Part shown: in pieces, positions 16,731 to 24,921 of the stretch
Layout: the number at the start of each line of letters is the position of its first letter
How positions within the stretch are numbered: the stretch's first letter is position 1
NCBI GenBank assembly: GCA_965205165.1
Contig: OZ242037.1
Location: 930,001 to 994,000, forward strand
From: CBDESM01 sp965205165
GTDB lineage: Bacteria; Chloroflexota; Dehalococcoidia; Bin125
Reading direction: 5' to 3'
Length of the DNA: 64,000 nucleotides
Notes under the pieces: model-generated
Told to the model about the DNA's origin: nothing
The model's input: the letters and a program-made list of their open reading frames with translations, nothing else
The model's database searches: none
Made by a program: the position numbers and the translations under genes

Positions 16731-18179
16731 TTACGGGATTTCGTGGAGCTTCATGAAGTTGGTCGGCTGCCCCTCGCCGAGCGGGAGGCCGCCGGTGACC
16801 ACGATCTCGTCGCCGGATTCGAGGCCCAGGGCCTCCCTTGCGCCGCGCTCCACGTCGTGCAGCATCTGCTCGACGCTGGCGGGCGGGCCGCAGAGCCAGG
16901 GCTGGACGCCCCAGAGCAGCGCGAGGCGCTGCTGGACGTCGCGGCTGGGGGCGAGCACGAGCACGGGGATGCCGAGCCGCTCGCGGGCGATCAACCGGCC
17001 GGTGCGGCCGCTGGCCGTGAATGCCGCGACGGCGCGCACATGGGGCCGCCCGCGGACGGCGGCGCGGACCGAGCGGGCGATGGTGCCGCCGATGTCCGAT
17101 TGGCCGGCGGGCAGCCGCGGCTCGGCCGGCTCGATGTGCTCGGCCCGGCGGATGATCCCGTCCATCATCTCGATCACGCGGGCCGGATGCCGGCCGACGG
17201 CGGTCTCGGCCGAGAGCATCAGCGCGTCCGCTCCGTCCCAGACGGCGTTGGCGACGTCGCTCGCCTCGGCGCGGGTGGGGCGGGCGCGCTCGGTCATGCT
17301 TTCGAGCATCTGCGTGGCGATGATCACCGGGCGCATGGCGCGGCTGGCTTCGGCCACGATCTCGCGCTGCATGACGGGGACTTCGGCCGCGCCGGCCTCG
17401 ACGCCGAGATCGCCGCGGGCGACCATCACGCCGTCGGTCTCGGCGATGATCGCCGGCAGCGAGCGCATCGCGGAGACGGTCTCGATCTTGGCGATCAGCG
17501 AGAGATCGCGCCCGCTCCCCCCAATCGCGTCGCGGGCGTCGCGCACGTCCTCGACGCGGCGCACGAAGGAGAGCGCGAGGTAGTCGAAGCCCGCCTCGGC
17601 GGCGAAGCGGATGTTGCCCCGGTCGTCATCGGTGACCGCCGGCAGCGCCCCGCCGACATCGGCCGCGTGCAGCCCGGCGCGCGAGGCGAGCCGCCCGCCG
17701 GCGCGGACGGTCGTCTCGATCCGGTCGCCGTCCACCGCATCGACGCGGAGCTCGATCTCGCCGTCGCGCAGGAAGATTCGCGCGCCGGGTTCGACCTCGT
17801 CGGCGAGCGGCAGGTAGGAGCAGCCGATCTCGAGCCGGCCGCCTTCCAGCGAGGGCGCGGCGTCTTCGCGGGCGATCAGGTCGACCCGGTCGTCGCGGGC
17901 GAGCTCGCAGCCGTCGGGGACTTCGCCGACGCGGATCTTCGGGCCCTGCAGGTCGCCGAGGATGGCGATCGGCTTGCCCGTTTCGGACTGCGCGGCGCGG
18001 ACGGCCGCGGCGGCCGCGGCCCATGAGTCCCTGTCGCCATGCGAGAAATTGATCCGGGCCACGTCGAGTCCGGCCCGGACGAGTTCGCGCACGGAGGCAG
18101 GATCGGAGCTGGCGGGGCCGAGCGTGGCGACGATCTTGACATGGGGCCGGTCGTTCTCGCCGGCCACGACTTGGATCAT
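16731..18179 (-). CDS. pyk: Pyruvate kinase
   Basis: 482 residues; converts phosphoenolpyruvate and ADP to pyruvate and ATP in glycolysis. HVKIVATLGPAS at the N-terminus, the substrate-binding RINFSHGD, the B domain (residues ~75-170), GDLQGPKIRVG, the active-site MVARGDLGVE and the IATQMLESM helix are all present, followed by a C-terminal alpha/beta domain (GRTGRLIARERLGIPVLVL). Length is normal and there is no PEP-utiliser fusion. The ATG at 18179 has GGGAGGATC upstream. A strong hairpin separates it from groL. Confidence 0.97.
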   Translation of the reverse strand: MIQVVAGENDRPHVKIVATLGPASSDPASVRELVRAGLDVARINFSHGDRDSWAAAAAAVRAAQSETGKPIAILGDLQGPKIRVGEVPDGCELARDDRVDLIAREDAAPSLEGGRLEIGCSYLPLADEVEPGARIFLRDGEIELRVDAVDGDRIETTVRAGGRLASRAGLHAADVGGALPAVTDDDRGNIRFAAEAGFDYLALSFVRRVEDVRDARDAIGGSGRDLSLIAKIETVSAMRSLPAIIAETDGVMVARGDLGVEAGAAEVPVMQREIVAEASRAMRPVIIATQMLESMTERARPTRAEASDVANAVWDGADALMLSAETAVGRHPARVIEMMDGIIRRAEHIEPAEPRLPAGQSDIGGTIARSVRAAVRGRPHVRAVAAFTASGRTGRLIARERLGIPVLVLAPSRDVQQRLALLWGVQPWLCGPPASVEQMLHDVERGAREALGLESGDEIVVTGGLPLGEGQPTNFMKLHEIP

Positions 18180-18199
18180 CGCGGATCCTCCCGTCGGGC

Positions 18200-18236
18200 G
18201 CTCGAAGGGCCGCCCGGTCGGGGCGGCCCTTCGAGC
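18200..18236 (-). terminator. Strong 16-bp stem-loop between groL and pyk
   Basis: GCTCGAAGGGCCGCCC at 18200-18215 pairs perfectly with 18221-18236 across a 5-base loop. It stands 28 bp beyond the groL stop and about 20 bp before the pyk start. There is no T-run on the minus strand, so it may act as a rho-assisted terminator or a processing/stability hairpin limiting heat-shock read-through into pyk. Confidence 0.65.
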
Positions 18237-18264
18237 ATCGCCGTTGCGGCGGGCCGGAGCGCGG

Positions 18265-19872
18265 CTAGTAGGCGGGCGCGGGCGGGGCGGCCGCGTCTTT
18301 CTCCGGCTTCTCGGTGACGAGGCAGTTGGTGGTCAGCACCATGCCCGCGATCGAGACGGCGTTCTCGAGCGCCGCGCGCGTGACCATCGCCGGGTCCGCG
18401 ATGCCCATCTCGATCATGTCGCCGTACTCGTCGGTCGCCGCGTTGTAGCCGTAGTTGGGCGTGTCCGTGTCCTTGACCGACTGGACGATGACCGAGCCGT
18501 CCTGGCCGGCGTTGATGGCGATGCGGCGCATCGGCTCTTCCAGTGCGCGGCGCAGGATCGAGACGCCGGTCGCCTCGTCGCCGTCCAAGTCCACGTCCTC
18601 GAGGCCGGGGATGACGTTGATCAGGGCGACGCCGCCGCCTGGGACCATGCCTTCCTCGACCGCGGCGCGGGTCGCGGAGAGCGCGTCCTCGACGCGGTGC
18701 TTGCGCTCCTTCAGCTCGACCTCGGTGGCCGCGCCGACCTTGATCACGGCGACCGAGTTGCTCAGCTTGCCCAGCCGCTCCTGCGCCTTCTCGCGGTCCC
18801 AGTCGCTCTTGGCCGCCTCGTAGACATGGCGGATCTGGTTGATCCGCTCGTCGATCGCGTTGGCCTCGCCGTGGCCCTCGATGATGGTCGAGTCTTCCTT
18901 GCTCGCCACGAAGCGGCGCGCGCGGCCGAGCATGGAGATCTCGGCCGTGTCGAGCTGGCCGCCCAGTGTCTCGCTGATCACCTCGCCGCCGGTCAGCGTG
19001 GCGATGTCGCCCAGGTTGTCCTTCTGGCGGTCGCCGAAGCCGGGCGCCTTGACCGCGACCACGTTCATCGTGCCGCGCAGCTTGTTGACGGCCAGCGTGG
19101 CCAGCGCCTCGCCGTCCACGTCGGAGGCGACGATGACCAAGTTCTTGGTCACCTTCAGCACCTTCTCGAGCAGCGGCAGCACGTCCGCCACGGCCGAGAT
19201 CTTCTTGTCGGTGACGAGGATGTAGGGATCCTCGATCTCCGACTCCATGCGGTCCGGGTTGGTCACGAAGTAGGGGCTGATGTAGCCGCGGTCGAACTGC
19301 ATGCCGTCGACGTACTCGACCTCGGAGCGGATGCCCTTGCCCTCTTCGACGGTGATCACGCCGTCCTTGCCGACCTTCTCCATGACTTCGCCGATCAGCT
19401 CGCCGATGGCCGGGTCGGCCGCCGAGATGCCGGCGATCTGCGACATCTGCTCGCGCGTGGTCACCCGCATCGCCTTCTCGCGGATCGTGTCCGAGAGCAC
19501 GTCGACGCCCTGCTCGAGCCCGCGCTTGAGCGCCATCGGGTTCGCGCCCGCGGCGACGTTGCGCATGCCCTCGGCGACGATCGCCTGGGCCAGCACCGTC
19601 GCGGTCGTGGTGCCGTCGCCGGCGATGTCGTTCGTCTTCGAGGCGACTTCCTTGGCCAGCTGCGCGCCGATGTTGTGGAACGCGTCCTCGAGGTCGATGT
19701 CGCGCGCGATGGTGACGCCGTCATTCGTGATCGTGGGCGCGCCGAAGGTCTTCGCCAGCACCACGTTGCGGCCCTTGGGCCCGAGCGTGATCTTGACCGC
19801 GTCGGCCAGCGCATCGATCCCGTCGCGCAGCGCCTGACGGGCTTCTTCGTCGAACAGCAGTGCCTTCGCCAT
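18265..19872 (-). CDS. groL: Chaperonin GroEL (Hsp60)
   Basis: 535 residues from ATG 19872 (AAGGAG upstream). Folds proteins in an ATP-driven double-ring complex with GroES. Hallmarks: KITLGPKGRNVVL, GDGTTTATVLAQAI, ANPMALKRG, GGVALINV-type VPGGGVALI. The C-terminus ends AAAPPAPAY instead of the Gly-Gly-Met repeats of many GroELs. No groS lies next to it. The promoter carries a CIRCE operator, so HrcA heat-shock control is expected. Confidence 0.97.
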   Translation of the reverse strand: MAKALLFDEEARQALRDGIDALADAVKITLGPKGRNVVLAKTFGAPTITNDGVTIARDIDLEDAFHNIGAQLAKEVASKTNDIAGDGTTTATVLAQAIVAEGMRNVAAGANPMALKRGLEQGVDVLSDTIREKAMRVTTREQMSQIAGISAADPAIGELIGEVMEKVGKDGVITVEEGKGIRSEVEYVDGMQFDRGYISPYFVTNPDRMESEIEDPYILVTDKKISAVADVLPLLEKVLKVTKNLVIVASDVDGEALATLAVNKLRGTMNVVAVKAPGFGDRQKDNLGDIATLTGGEVISETLGGQLDTAEISMLGRARRFVASKEDSTIIEGHGEANAIDERINQIRHVYEAAKSDWDREKAQERLGKLSNSVAVIKVGAATEVELKERKHRVEDALSATRAAVEEGMVPGGGVALINVIPGLEDVDLDGDEATGVSILRRALEEPMRRIAINAGQDGSVIVQSVKDTDTPNYGYNAATDEYGDMIEMGIADPAMVTRAALENAVSIAGMVLTTNCLVTEKPEKDAAAPPAPAY

Positions 19873-19932
19873 ATCGGTCGGATCTCCTTCTGCGAGCGCC
19901 GCGCCCGTGCGCGGCCGCCGTGTTCCGCGTCG

Positions 19933-19959
19933 TTGGCACTCCCAGCCCGAGAGTGCCAA
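19933..19959. promoter_or_regulatory. CIRCE element (HrcA operator)
   Basis: TTGGCACTC, nine spacer bases, then GAGTGCCAA: a perfect 9-9-9 inverted repeat matching the CIRCE consensus TTAGCACTC-N9-GAGTGCTAA with symmetric changes. It lies 61 bp before the groL ATG and just downstream of the -10 box, so bound HrcA would cover the transcription start. Confidence 0.95.
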
Positions 19960-19963
19960 CCGC

Positions 19964-19991
19964 ATTGTACCCGCCCCCGCCCCCCGCGCAA
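19964..19991 (-). promoter_or_regulatory. groL promoter
   Basis: On the minus strand, TTGCGC (19991-19986) and TACAAT (19969-19964) are spaced 16 bp apart. The predicted start falls about 7 bp further, inside the CIRCE element, as expected for HrcA repression. Confidence 0.65.
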
Positions 19992-20023
19992 GCGTCCCGC
20001 GGACTGCCGTGCAGCGCCTCCGA

Positions 20024-20344
20024 TCAGATGCGGCCGAGGCGGGCGAGGGGATGGTGGCGGAAGAGGACGATGCCTTCGATCAGGGTGTCGGGGACGGGGC
20101 CGAAGCGGCGGGAGTCGGTGCTGCGGGCGGGCTGGTCGCCGATCACGTACCAGCCGCCTTCCGGCTCTTCGGTGAGCAGGCGCTTGATCAGGATTTCACC
20201 CTCGTTGCCGGGGCGGCGGAGAACGGCGATGCGGCCGGGGGCGGGTTTGAGCAAGCGGGAATCGAGCGAGACGACCCAATCGCCGGCTTCCAGCGTGGGC
20301 GACATGCTGTCGCCGGCGATCTCCCAAGTGCGGAAGTGGAGCAG
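20024..20344 (-). CDS. Small S26/LexA-like serine peptidase
   Basis: About 106 residues if started at CTG 20344. The first ATG (20305) would fall directly after the catalytic Ser of IAGDSMSPTLEAGD and delete it, so translation must begin upstream; CTG 20344, about 11 bases after a GGAG, is the only reasonable in-frame codon seen. The general-base Lys is in EILIKRLL, and GWYVIGDQPARSTDSRRFGPV is the signal-peptidase box (GDN-x-xxSxDSR-like). No transmembrane anchor. Resembles small soluble S26 peptidases, for example nickel-superoxide-dismutase maturation proteases, but the substrate is unknown. The zinc-ribbon gene lies just upstream on the same strand. Confidence 0.7.
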   Translation of the reverse strand: MLHFRTWEIAGDSMSPTLEAGDWVVSLDSRLLKPAPGRIAVLRRPGNEGEILIKRLLTEEPEGGWYVIGDQPARSTDSRRFGPVPDTLIEGIVLFRHHPLARLGRI

Positions 20345-20384
20345 CGGTCGCTTCCGCTCCCCCGCGGCGGCCCGGCGCTCCGGG

Positions 20385-20675
20385 CTAGAAGTCGAAATCG
20401 TCGTCGCCGAAATCGAAGTCGTCGTGGCTGTGGCCGTGATCGTGGCCGTGCCCGCCCATGCCGCCCATCGCGCCCATGTCGAAATCGTCCATCCCGAAGT
20501 CGTCGCCGAACGAGCTGGAGGCCGCGCCGGTGTGGATGGCGACGCCGGCGCCGAAGATGCGGGAGCCGGAGCCGTCGCAATCGCCGCAGTCGGCTGTTGC
20601 GGGCGCCTGGCCCATTTTCGCGATCCGCTCGAAGGTTTTCGAGCAGGCCTCGCAGCGGTACTCGTAGATCGGCAC
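20385..20675 (-). CDS. FmdB-family zinc ribbon protein with His/Asp tail
   Basis: 96 residues from GTG 20675 (GGAGGGC just before it). The start PIYEYRCEACSKTFERI is the FmdB/CxxC zinc-ribbon signature, with the second Cys pair CGDCDG at residues 30-33. The C-terminal third is Gly/Met/His/Asp-rich (GHGHDHGHSHDD, ending DFDFGDDDFDF), a likely extra metal-binding or disordered tail. FmdB-like proteins are thought to be regulators of amide or formamide genes, but most have unknown roles. It is read divergently from the metallo-hydrolase at 20766. Confidence 0.85.
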   Translation of the reverse strand: MPIYEYRCEACSKTFERIAKMGQAPATADCGDCDGSGSRIFGAGVAIHTGAASSSFGDDFGMDDFDMGAMGGMGGHGHDHGHSHDDFDFGDDDFDF

Positions 20676-20765
20676 GGCGCCCTCCCGTCCAGGCCCTTTC
20701 AGCGCGCATATCTTACTCCCGTGCGTTGCCCGCCCGTTGGCCCGCCCCTGGAGAGGAAGCCCGCC

Positions 20766-22058
20766 GTGCCCGACATCCGCGATTACTGCGACCGACTGTG
20801 GAACGGGGAGATCGACACGGTGCGCGAAGCGCACCCGATCGGCGGGATGTGGAACGACCGCGAAACGGACGAGATCGCGGACGGGCTGCTCTACTACAAG
20901 TCGGTCTCTTCCGCGAACACCTTCGACGCCGGCGACGGGCTGGTGATGGTCGACACGGGCGGGGAGCGCGATGCGGAGAACATCCACGCCGGCGTCCGCC
21001 GCTGGCGGCCCGACGCGCCCCTGAGGGCGGCGATCTACTCGCACCACCACGTCGATCACACCTTCGGCGTCGGCCCGTTCGACGCGGAGGCGGGGACGCC
21101 GATCCCGGTCTACGCGCACGAGGCGATCCCCGAGCACTTCGACCGCTACCTGCGCACCATCGGCTACAACACGGCGATCAACTCGCGCCAGTTCTTCCGC
21201 CCCGGCATGAGCGCCGAGTTCCGCCTCCCCTGGCCCGAGCAGTACCGCTACCCGGACGTGACCTTCCGCGACCGCCTCGATCTGCGGATCGGCGAGCTGA
21301 CCTTCGAGCTGCACCACGCCCGCGGCGAGACCGAGGACGCGGTCTGGACCTGGGTGCCCGAACGCTCGGTGCTCTGCCCGGGCGACCTGTTCATCTGGGC
21401 CGTGCCCAACGCGGGCAACCCGCAGAAGGCGCAGCGCTGGGTCGGCGAATGGGCGGCCGCGCTGCGCAAGATGGCATCACTGGGCGCGGAAACGATGCTG
21501 CCCGGCCACGGCTTCCCGATCTTCGGCGCCGACCGCATCGCGCAGGCTCTGAACGACACGGCCGAGCTGCTGGAGTCGATCGAGAACCAGACGTTGGCGC
21601 TGATGAACGAGGGCTGTTCGCTCAACCGCATCCTGCACGAGGTCGAAATGCCCGCGCACCTGCTCGACAAGCCCTACCTGCGCTCGGCCTACGACCACCC
21701 GGAGTTCATCATCCACACCGTCTGGCGCTACTTCGGCGGCTGGTACGAGGGCGAACCCGACCGCCTGATGCCCGCCCCGCGCGGCGCGGAAGCAGCGGAA
21801 TGGGTCGCCCTCGCCGGCGGGATCGGCCCGGTCCTGGAGCGCGCCCGCGCCCTGCTCGACGCGGGCGATCTGGTCATGGCCAGCCACATCATCGAGGGCG
21901 CGGCCGCCGCCGGCCCCGCGAACGCCGAAACCCACGCGCTCCGCGCCGAGATCTACGACCGCCGCGCCGCCGCCCAAGATTCGAGCATGGCCCGCGGCAT
22001 CTTCGCCTTCGCCGCCTCCAGCAGCCGCGAAGGCAAGCGCGACGCCTTCAGCGGCTAA
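20766..22058 (+). CDS. Alkyl-sulfatase-like metallo-beta-lactamase-fold hydrolase
   Basis: 430 residues from GTG 20766 (GGAGAGGAAG upstream). MBL-fold domain with SHHHVDHTFG (the HxHxDH metal motif), MVDTGGERDAENI, PGDLFIWAVPN and GHGFPIFGADRI, then an alkyl-sulfatase dimerisation region (RILHEVEMPAHL...WRYFGGWYEGEPDRLMP) and a helical C-terminal piece that resembles the TPR-like tail of BDS1/SdsA1-type enzymes. Expected to hydrolyse alkyl sulfates or related esters with two metal ions. It lacks an obvious signal peptide. Its final 32 bp are duplicated at 23653-23684, marking an insertion hotspot; its stop overlaps the convergent methyltransferase gene by 4 bp. Confidence 0.85.
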   Translation: MPDIRDYCDRLWNGEIDTVREAHPIGGMWNDRETDEIADGLLYYKSVSSANTFDAGDGLVMVDTGGERDAENIHAGVRRWRPDAPLRAAIYSHHHVDHTFGVGPFDAEAGTPIPVYAHEAIPEHFDRYLRTIGYNTAINSRQFFRPGMSAEFRLPWPEQYRYPDVTFRDRLDLRIGELTFELHHARGETEDAVWTWVPERSVLCPGDLFIWAVPNAGNPQKAQRWVGEWAAALRKMASLGAETMLPGHGFPIFGADRIAQALNDTAELLESIENQTLALMNEGCSLNRILHEVEMPAHLLDKPYLRSAYDHPEFIIHTVWRYFGGWYEGEPDRLMPAPRGAEAAEWVALAGGIGPVLERARALLDAGDLVMASHIIEGAAAAGPANAETHALRAEIYDRRAAAQDSSMARGIFAFAASSSREGKRDAFSG

Positions 22059-23566
22059 ATCCGCATCCGCCGATTCTCGTATCCGAGCGGCATCGGCAGG
22101 TCCGGCAACCTGCCGTCGAAGTAGTCCTCGATGCTCCAAATCTGGAGCTTGCGGTACTCGCGCCCCAGCACCTCCGTGAACCCGGCGGTGACCGCTTCTT
22201 CTTCCATCCCCGCGGTGAACGACGCCGCGTCCATCACGGCGAATACGCCCAGATCGGCGCCGGCGTCGGCCATCGCGGCCTTGAAGGCGCGGACATCGCC
22301 GCGAGCGGTGCGGCCGGCTTTGACCTGCATGACGACCGTCCCGTATTCGGTCCTCGCGCCCTTGCCGCGCCCTTCGGATTTCACGTAGCGCATGCGGCCG
22401 TCTATTCCGCCGTCGCCGGTCTGCCGCTTGTTGGGGCGGAAGCCGGTGACCCGCGTGACCGCCCACGTCTCGAATTGGAATGGCTGCGCCGCGAGCAGGC
22501 GGGCCGACGCGAGATCCTCGGGCGCCCCGATCACATCCGCCTCGGCGCCCAGCGCCTGCATCCGTTCCTCGACCAAGCCGACGGCCAAGTGCGTGATGTC
22601 CACGCCGACCCAGCGGCGATCGTTCTTCAGCGCCACGGCCATGGCGGTGCCGCAGCCGCAGAACGGGTCCAGCACCAAGTCCCCCTCGTTGGACGAAGCG
22701 AGGATGATCCGCTCCAACAGCGCCTCCGGCTTCTGCGTGGGGTAGCTCAGCCGCTCTTTCGCCTGCGGATTGAGAATCGGGATCTCGAAGACGTCAAACG
22801 CGGGAGTTCCCTCGTGATCGCGGTACACGACGCGGTCGTAGTCGTCGGGATCCACGTCGCCGCGCTCGACAGCCGCCTCGAACGTCTCGGCATCCTCGAC
22901 GATGATCTGGCGCTTGCGCTCGCCACCGCTCTCGTAGGTGTTTGTGTTCCAGCCGCGCGCCATCGGCGCCCGGGTCGGCGAGGTGGGGACGTACAGCTGG
23001 TTGAACACGACATCGTCGGACCTTCCGTAGAACAGGATCACGTCGTGCATCCGCTGGAATCGCTTCGCGGCCGCCGCCCAGCGGCGGTAGAACCAAACGA
23101 TCTCGTTGCGGAAGTTCCCCGCCCCGAACACCGCGTCCATCAGGATCTTGAGATAGTGGCTCGCGGTCGGGTCGCAGTGCAGGTAGATCGAGCCGCTCGG
23201 CTTGAGCACGCGGTGCAGCTCCGCGAGCCGGATCGCCATCATCGCCAGATACGCCGTCATCTGATTGGTGCCCAACGCGGACACGAGCGAGTCCAATAGC
23301 GCGCCCGCCCGGGGCGACGGCGAATCATCCCGCAGCAACTCCTCGAGCGCGCGCTGCGACTCCGCACCCCAATGCCAAGTGTCGACGAACGCCTCGATCT
23401 GGGCTTGCGGAGCGCGCCCCGACTCATCCCGGAAGAGCACGTTGTAGGTGGCATTCGAGTTGAACGGCGGATCCAAGTAGACGAGATCGACCGATTCATC
23501 GGGAAAGTGCTCGCGCAGCACCTCCAAGTTGTTGCCGTAGAACAGCTTGCCATGCAGATCATCCAT
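22055..23566 (-). CDS. DNA methyltransferase fused to an Mrr-like endonuclease domain
   Basis: 503 residues. The N-terminal ~320 residues are an N6/N4 DNA methyltransferase: catalytic DPPF at residues 32-35 (LVYLDPPFNSN), VLKPSGSIYLHCDP, then YPTQKPEALLERII and the SAM-binding DPFCGCGTA near residue 300, so the motif order is IV before I (beta-like class). The last ~150 residues contain TGDGGIDG (about residue 388) and VVMQVKAG (about 413), the D...QxK catalytic pattern of Mrr-type restriction endonucleases. This suggests a one-gene restriction-modification or modification-dependent nuclease. The target sequence is unknown. It sits alone as the first cargo module between the sulfatase-like gene and the thiN tail copy. 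Confidence 0.88.
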   Translation of the reverse strand: MDDLHGKLFYGNNLEVLREHFPDESVDLVYLDPPFNSNATYNVLFRDESGRAPQAQIEAFVDTWHWGAESQRALEELLRDDSPSPRAGALLDSLVSALGTNQMTAYLAMMAIRLAELHRVLKPSGSIYLHCDPTASHYLKILMDAVFGAGNFRNEIVWFYRRWAAAAKRFQRMHDVILFYGRSDDVVFNQLYVPTSPTRAPMARGWNTNTYESGGERKRQIIVEDAETFEAAVERGDVDPDDYDRVVYRDHEGTPAFDVFEIPILNPQAKERLSYPTQKPEALLERIILASSNEGDLVLDPFCGCGTAMAVALKNDRRWVGVDITHLAVGLVEERMQALGAEADVIGAPEDLASARLLAAQPFQFETWAVTRVTGFRPNKRQTGDGGIDGRMRYVKSEGRGKGARTEYGTVVMQVKAGRTARGDVRAFKAAMADAGADLGVFAVMDAASFTAGMEEEAVTAGFTEVLGREYRKLQIWSIEDYFDGRLPDLPMPLGYENRRMRI

Positions 23567-23581
23567 CAGCTGAGGCTATCG

Positions 23582-23684
23582 GGGCAGCCGCTGCTGGCGG
23601 AAGTGGTGGGTGGCGAACGCCTTGCCGGTCCCGATGCGGATCATCGCGCAGCGCGAAGGCAAGCGCGACGCCCTCAGCGGTTAA
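23582..23684. pseudogene. Composite remnant: thiN 3' tail joined to sulfatase-gene 3' tail
   Basis: Bases 23582-23649 match 24932-24999 (the 3' part of thiN) with one mismatch. On the minus strand they encode GKAFATHHFRQQRLPR and a TAG stop. Bases 23653-23684 match 22027-22058 (the last codons and stop of the MBL hydrolase gene) with two mismatches. Both keep their original orientation. The remnant separates the methyltransferase module from the PIN module and records two insertion events, or a fusion of two versions of the locus. Confidence 0.9.
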
Positions 23685-23693
23685 CGTGAGGGC

Positions 23694-24458
23694 ATGGCGA
23701 TAGTCGACCTGACGCTCGGACTCGAAGGCGATCCCCCGCCGGAGGTTTACGTGCGCGCAGCGCAGTGCCTCGACGAACTCGCGTCTGCACTCGCCGCCGA
23801 ACAATCGTCCGTGCAGGCGGCGGTTTGGCACATGTCCGGCGCAGGGACGGGGCGCGGCGCGGTCAGCATCGCCGGCGAGTGCGCCAGCGACGAGCTGGCC
23901 GACGGGATTGCTCGCCGCTACTTGGCGATCGGGCGGATCCTTGCCCGCCAAGCGGCGGCGGAATGCTCCGAGCCTGTCCGCGGCACCGCTTCGGCGATGG
24001 CGCAACTGCTTCAAGGCGGGGTGGCGGCATTGCGCTTCGAAACCGCCTCCGGAACGGAATGGGCACCGCGGCCGATGCCTGAACCCCGCGAGGTTCCGGA
24101 GTGCGTGACCGGCTGGCGGGCGGCGCAAGCTGCACCGGTCGGCGTCCGCTTCGCCGTGCTCGACGAAATCTCCAGCCAGTCCGTCTCCTGCTATCTCGAT
24201 CAACCCGACCAGCACCTGCATGAAGCGCTTCGCGACAGGCGCGTCACGGTGCACGGGCTGGTCACCTACCAGGCGAACGGCGAGTGCGCCGCCGTGGTGC
24301 GGGCGATCACGAAAATCGAACTCGATCTGAGCGCCCAAGACGACGCTTGGGGGCAATCCATGCAGATCGGCGCGGGAACGCCCGCCGGCCCCGGCTCCGT
24401 CACTTGGTTCCTCGAGGAGCGCGAACGCGCCAGGGAACGGTTCTGGCGTGAACGGTGA
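23694..24458 (+). CDS. Unknown protein encoded with a PIN protein (254 aa)
   Basis: 254 residues that I do not recognise. The N-terminal ~115 residues are helical (YVRAAQCLDELASALAAE...ILARQAAAE). The C-terminal half is beta-rich, with RFAVLDEISSQSVSCYL, VTVHGLVTYQANGECAAVVRAIT and an Arg/Glu-rich end (WFLEERERARERFWRER). No membrane segment or DNA-binding motif is clear. It overlaps the PIN gene by 11 bp and belongs to the second cargo module of the hotspot, so a role as antitoxin or partner of the PIN nuclease is plausible but unproven; it is far larger than usual VapB antitoxins. Confidence 0.7.
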   Translation: MAIVDLTLGLEGDPPPEVYVRAAQCLDELASALAAEQSSVQAAVWHMSGAGTGRGAVSIAGECASDELADGIARRYLAIGRILARQAAAECSEPVRGTASAMAQLLQGGVAALRFETASGTEWAPRPMPEPREVPECVTGWRAAQAAPVGVRFAVLDEISSQSVSCYLDQPDQHLHEALRDRRVTVHGLVTYQANGECAAVVRAITKIELDLSAQDDAWGQSMQIGAGTPAGPGSVTWFLEERERARERFWRER

Positions 24459-24921
24459 GTCCTTCGACTATTGGGACGCATCGGTGTTCATCCACCGGGC
24501 CAGCGCCAATCCCGATCATCTCCCCGCAATCGAGCGGACATTGGGGCGTTACGCGCCCGGCGAGCGCCGCATCGCCACATCGGCACTGACCCTCGCGGAG
24601 GTCGCGTTCACTGCCTCGGAGATCGTGCGCGGCGCGCGCAACGAAGTCACATTCGCGCCCTCCGCCGAACAGGAGCAGCGGATCGAGCGGATGCTGTCCA
24701 ACGCCGCGGAAGTCCGCATCGTCCCGCTCGATGAGGAGATCGGACGCCGCGCCCGCGCACTCGTCCGACTCGCGCTTAGCGAAAGCCGCCGCCTCGATCC
24801 TCCCGACGCGGTCCACCTGGCCACTGCAGAGGCGGTCGGAGCAACCGCCGTCTATACCTACGACGGCAAGTGGGCGGCTTGGGCGCGAACGCTCAACGTG
24901 AAGATCGGGAGGCCGGAGTAA
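24448..24921 (+). CDS. PIN-domain ribonuclease, VapC-like
   Basis: 157 residues from GTG 24448, overlapping the upstream gene. PIN signature: YWDASVFIHRA with the first acidic residue (Asp), TSALTLAEVAF with the second (Glu), RRLDPPDAVHLATAEA with the third (Asp), and VYTYDGKWAAWA near the end with a further Asp. This fits Mg2+-dependent VapC-type RNases, which cleave tRNA or rRNA. The 3' end overlaps the convergent thiN by 29 bp, where insertion has replaced thiN's original end. Confidence 0.82.
   Translation: MNGESFDYWDASVFIHRASANPDHLPAIERTLGRYAPGERRIATSALTLAEVAFTASEIVRGARNEVTFAPSAEQEQRIERMLSNAAEVRIVPLDEEIGRRARALVRLALSESRRLDPPDAVHLATAEAVGATAVYTYDGKWAAWARTLNVKIGRPE

Noticed and set aside
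20676..21317. Longer N-terminus for the FmdB zinc ribbon gene
   Set aside because: The upstream frame runs antisense into the MBL hydrolase gene; the GTG at 20675 gives the exact family start.
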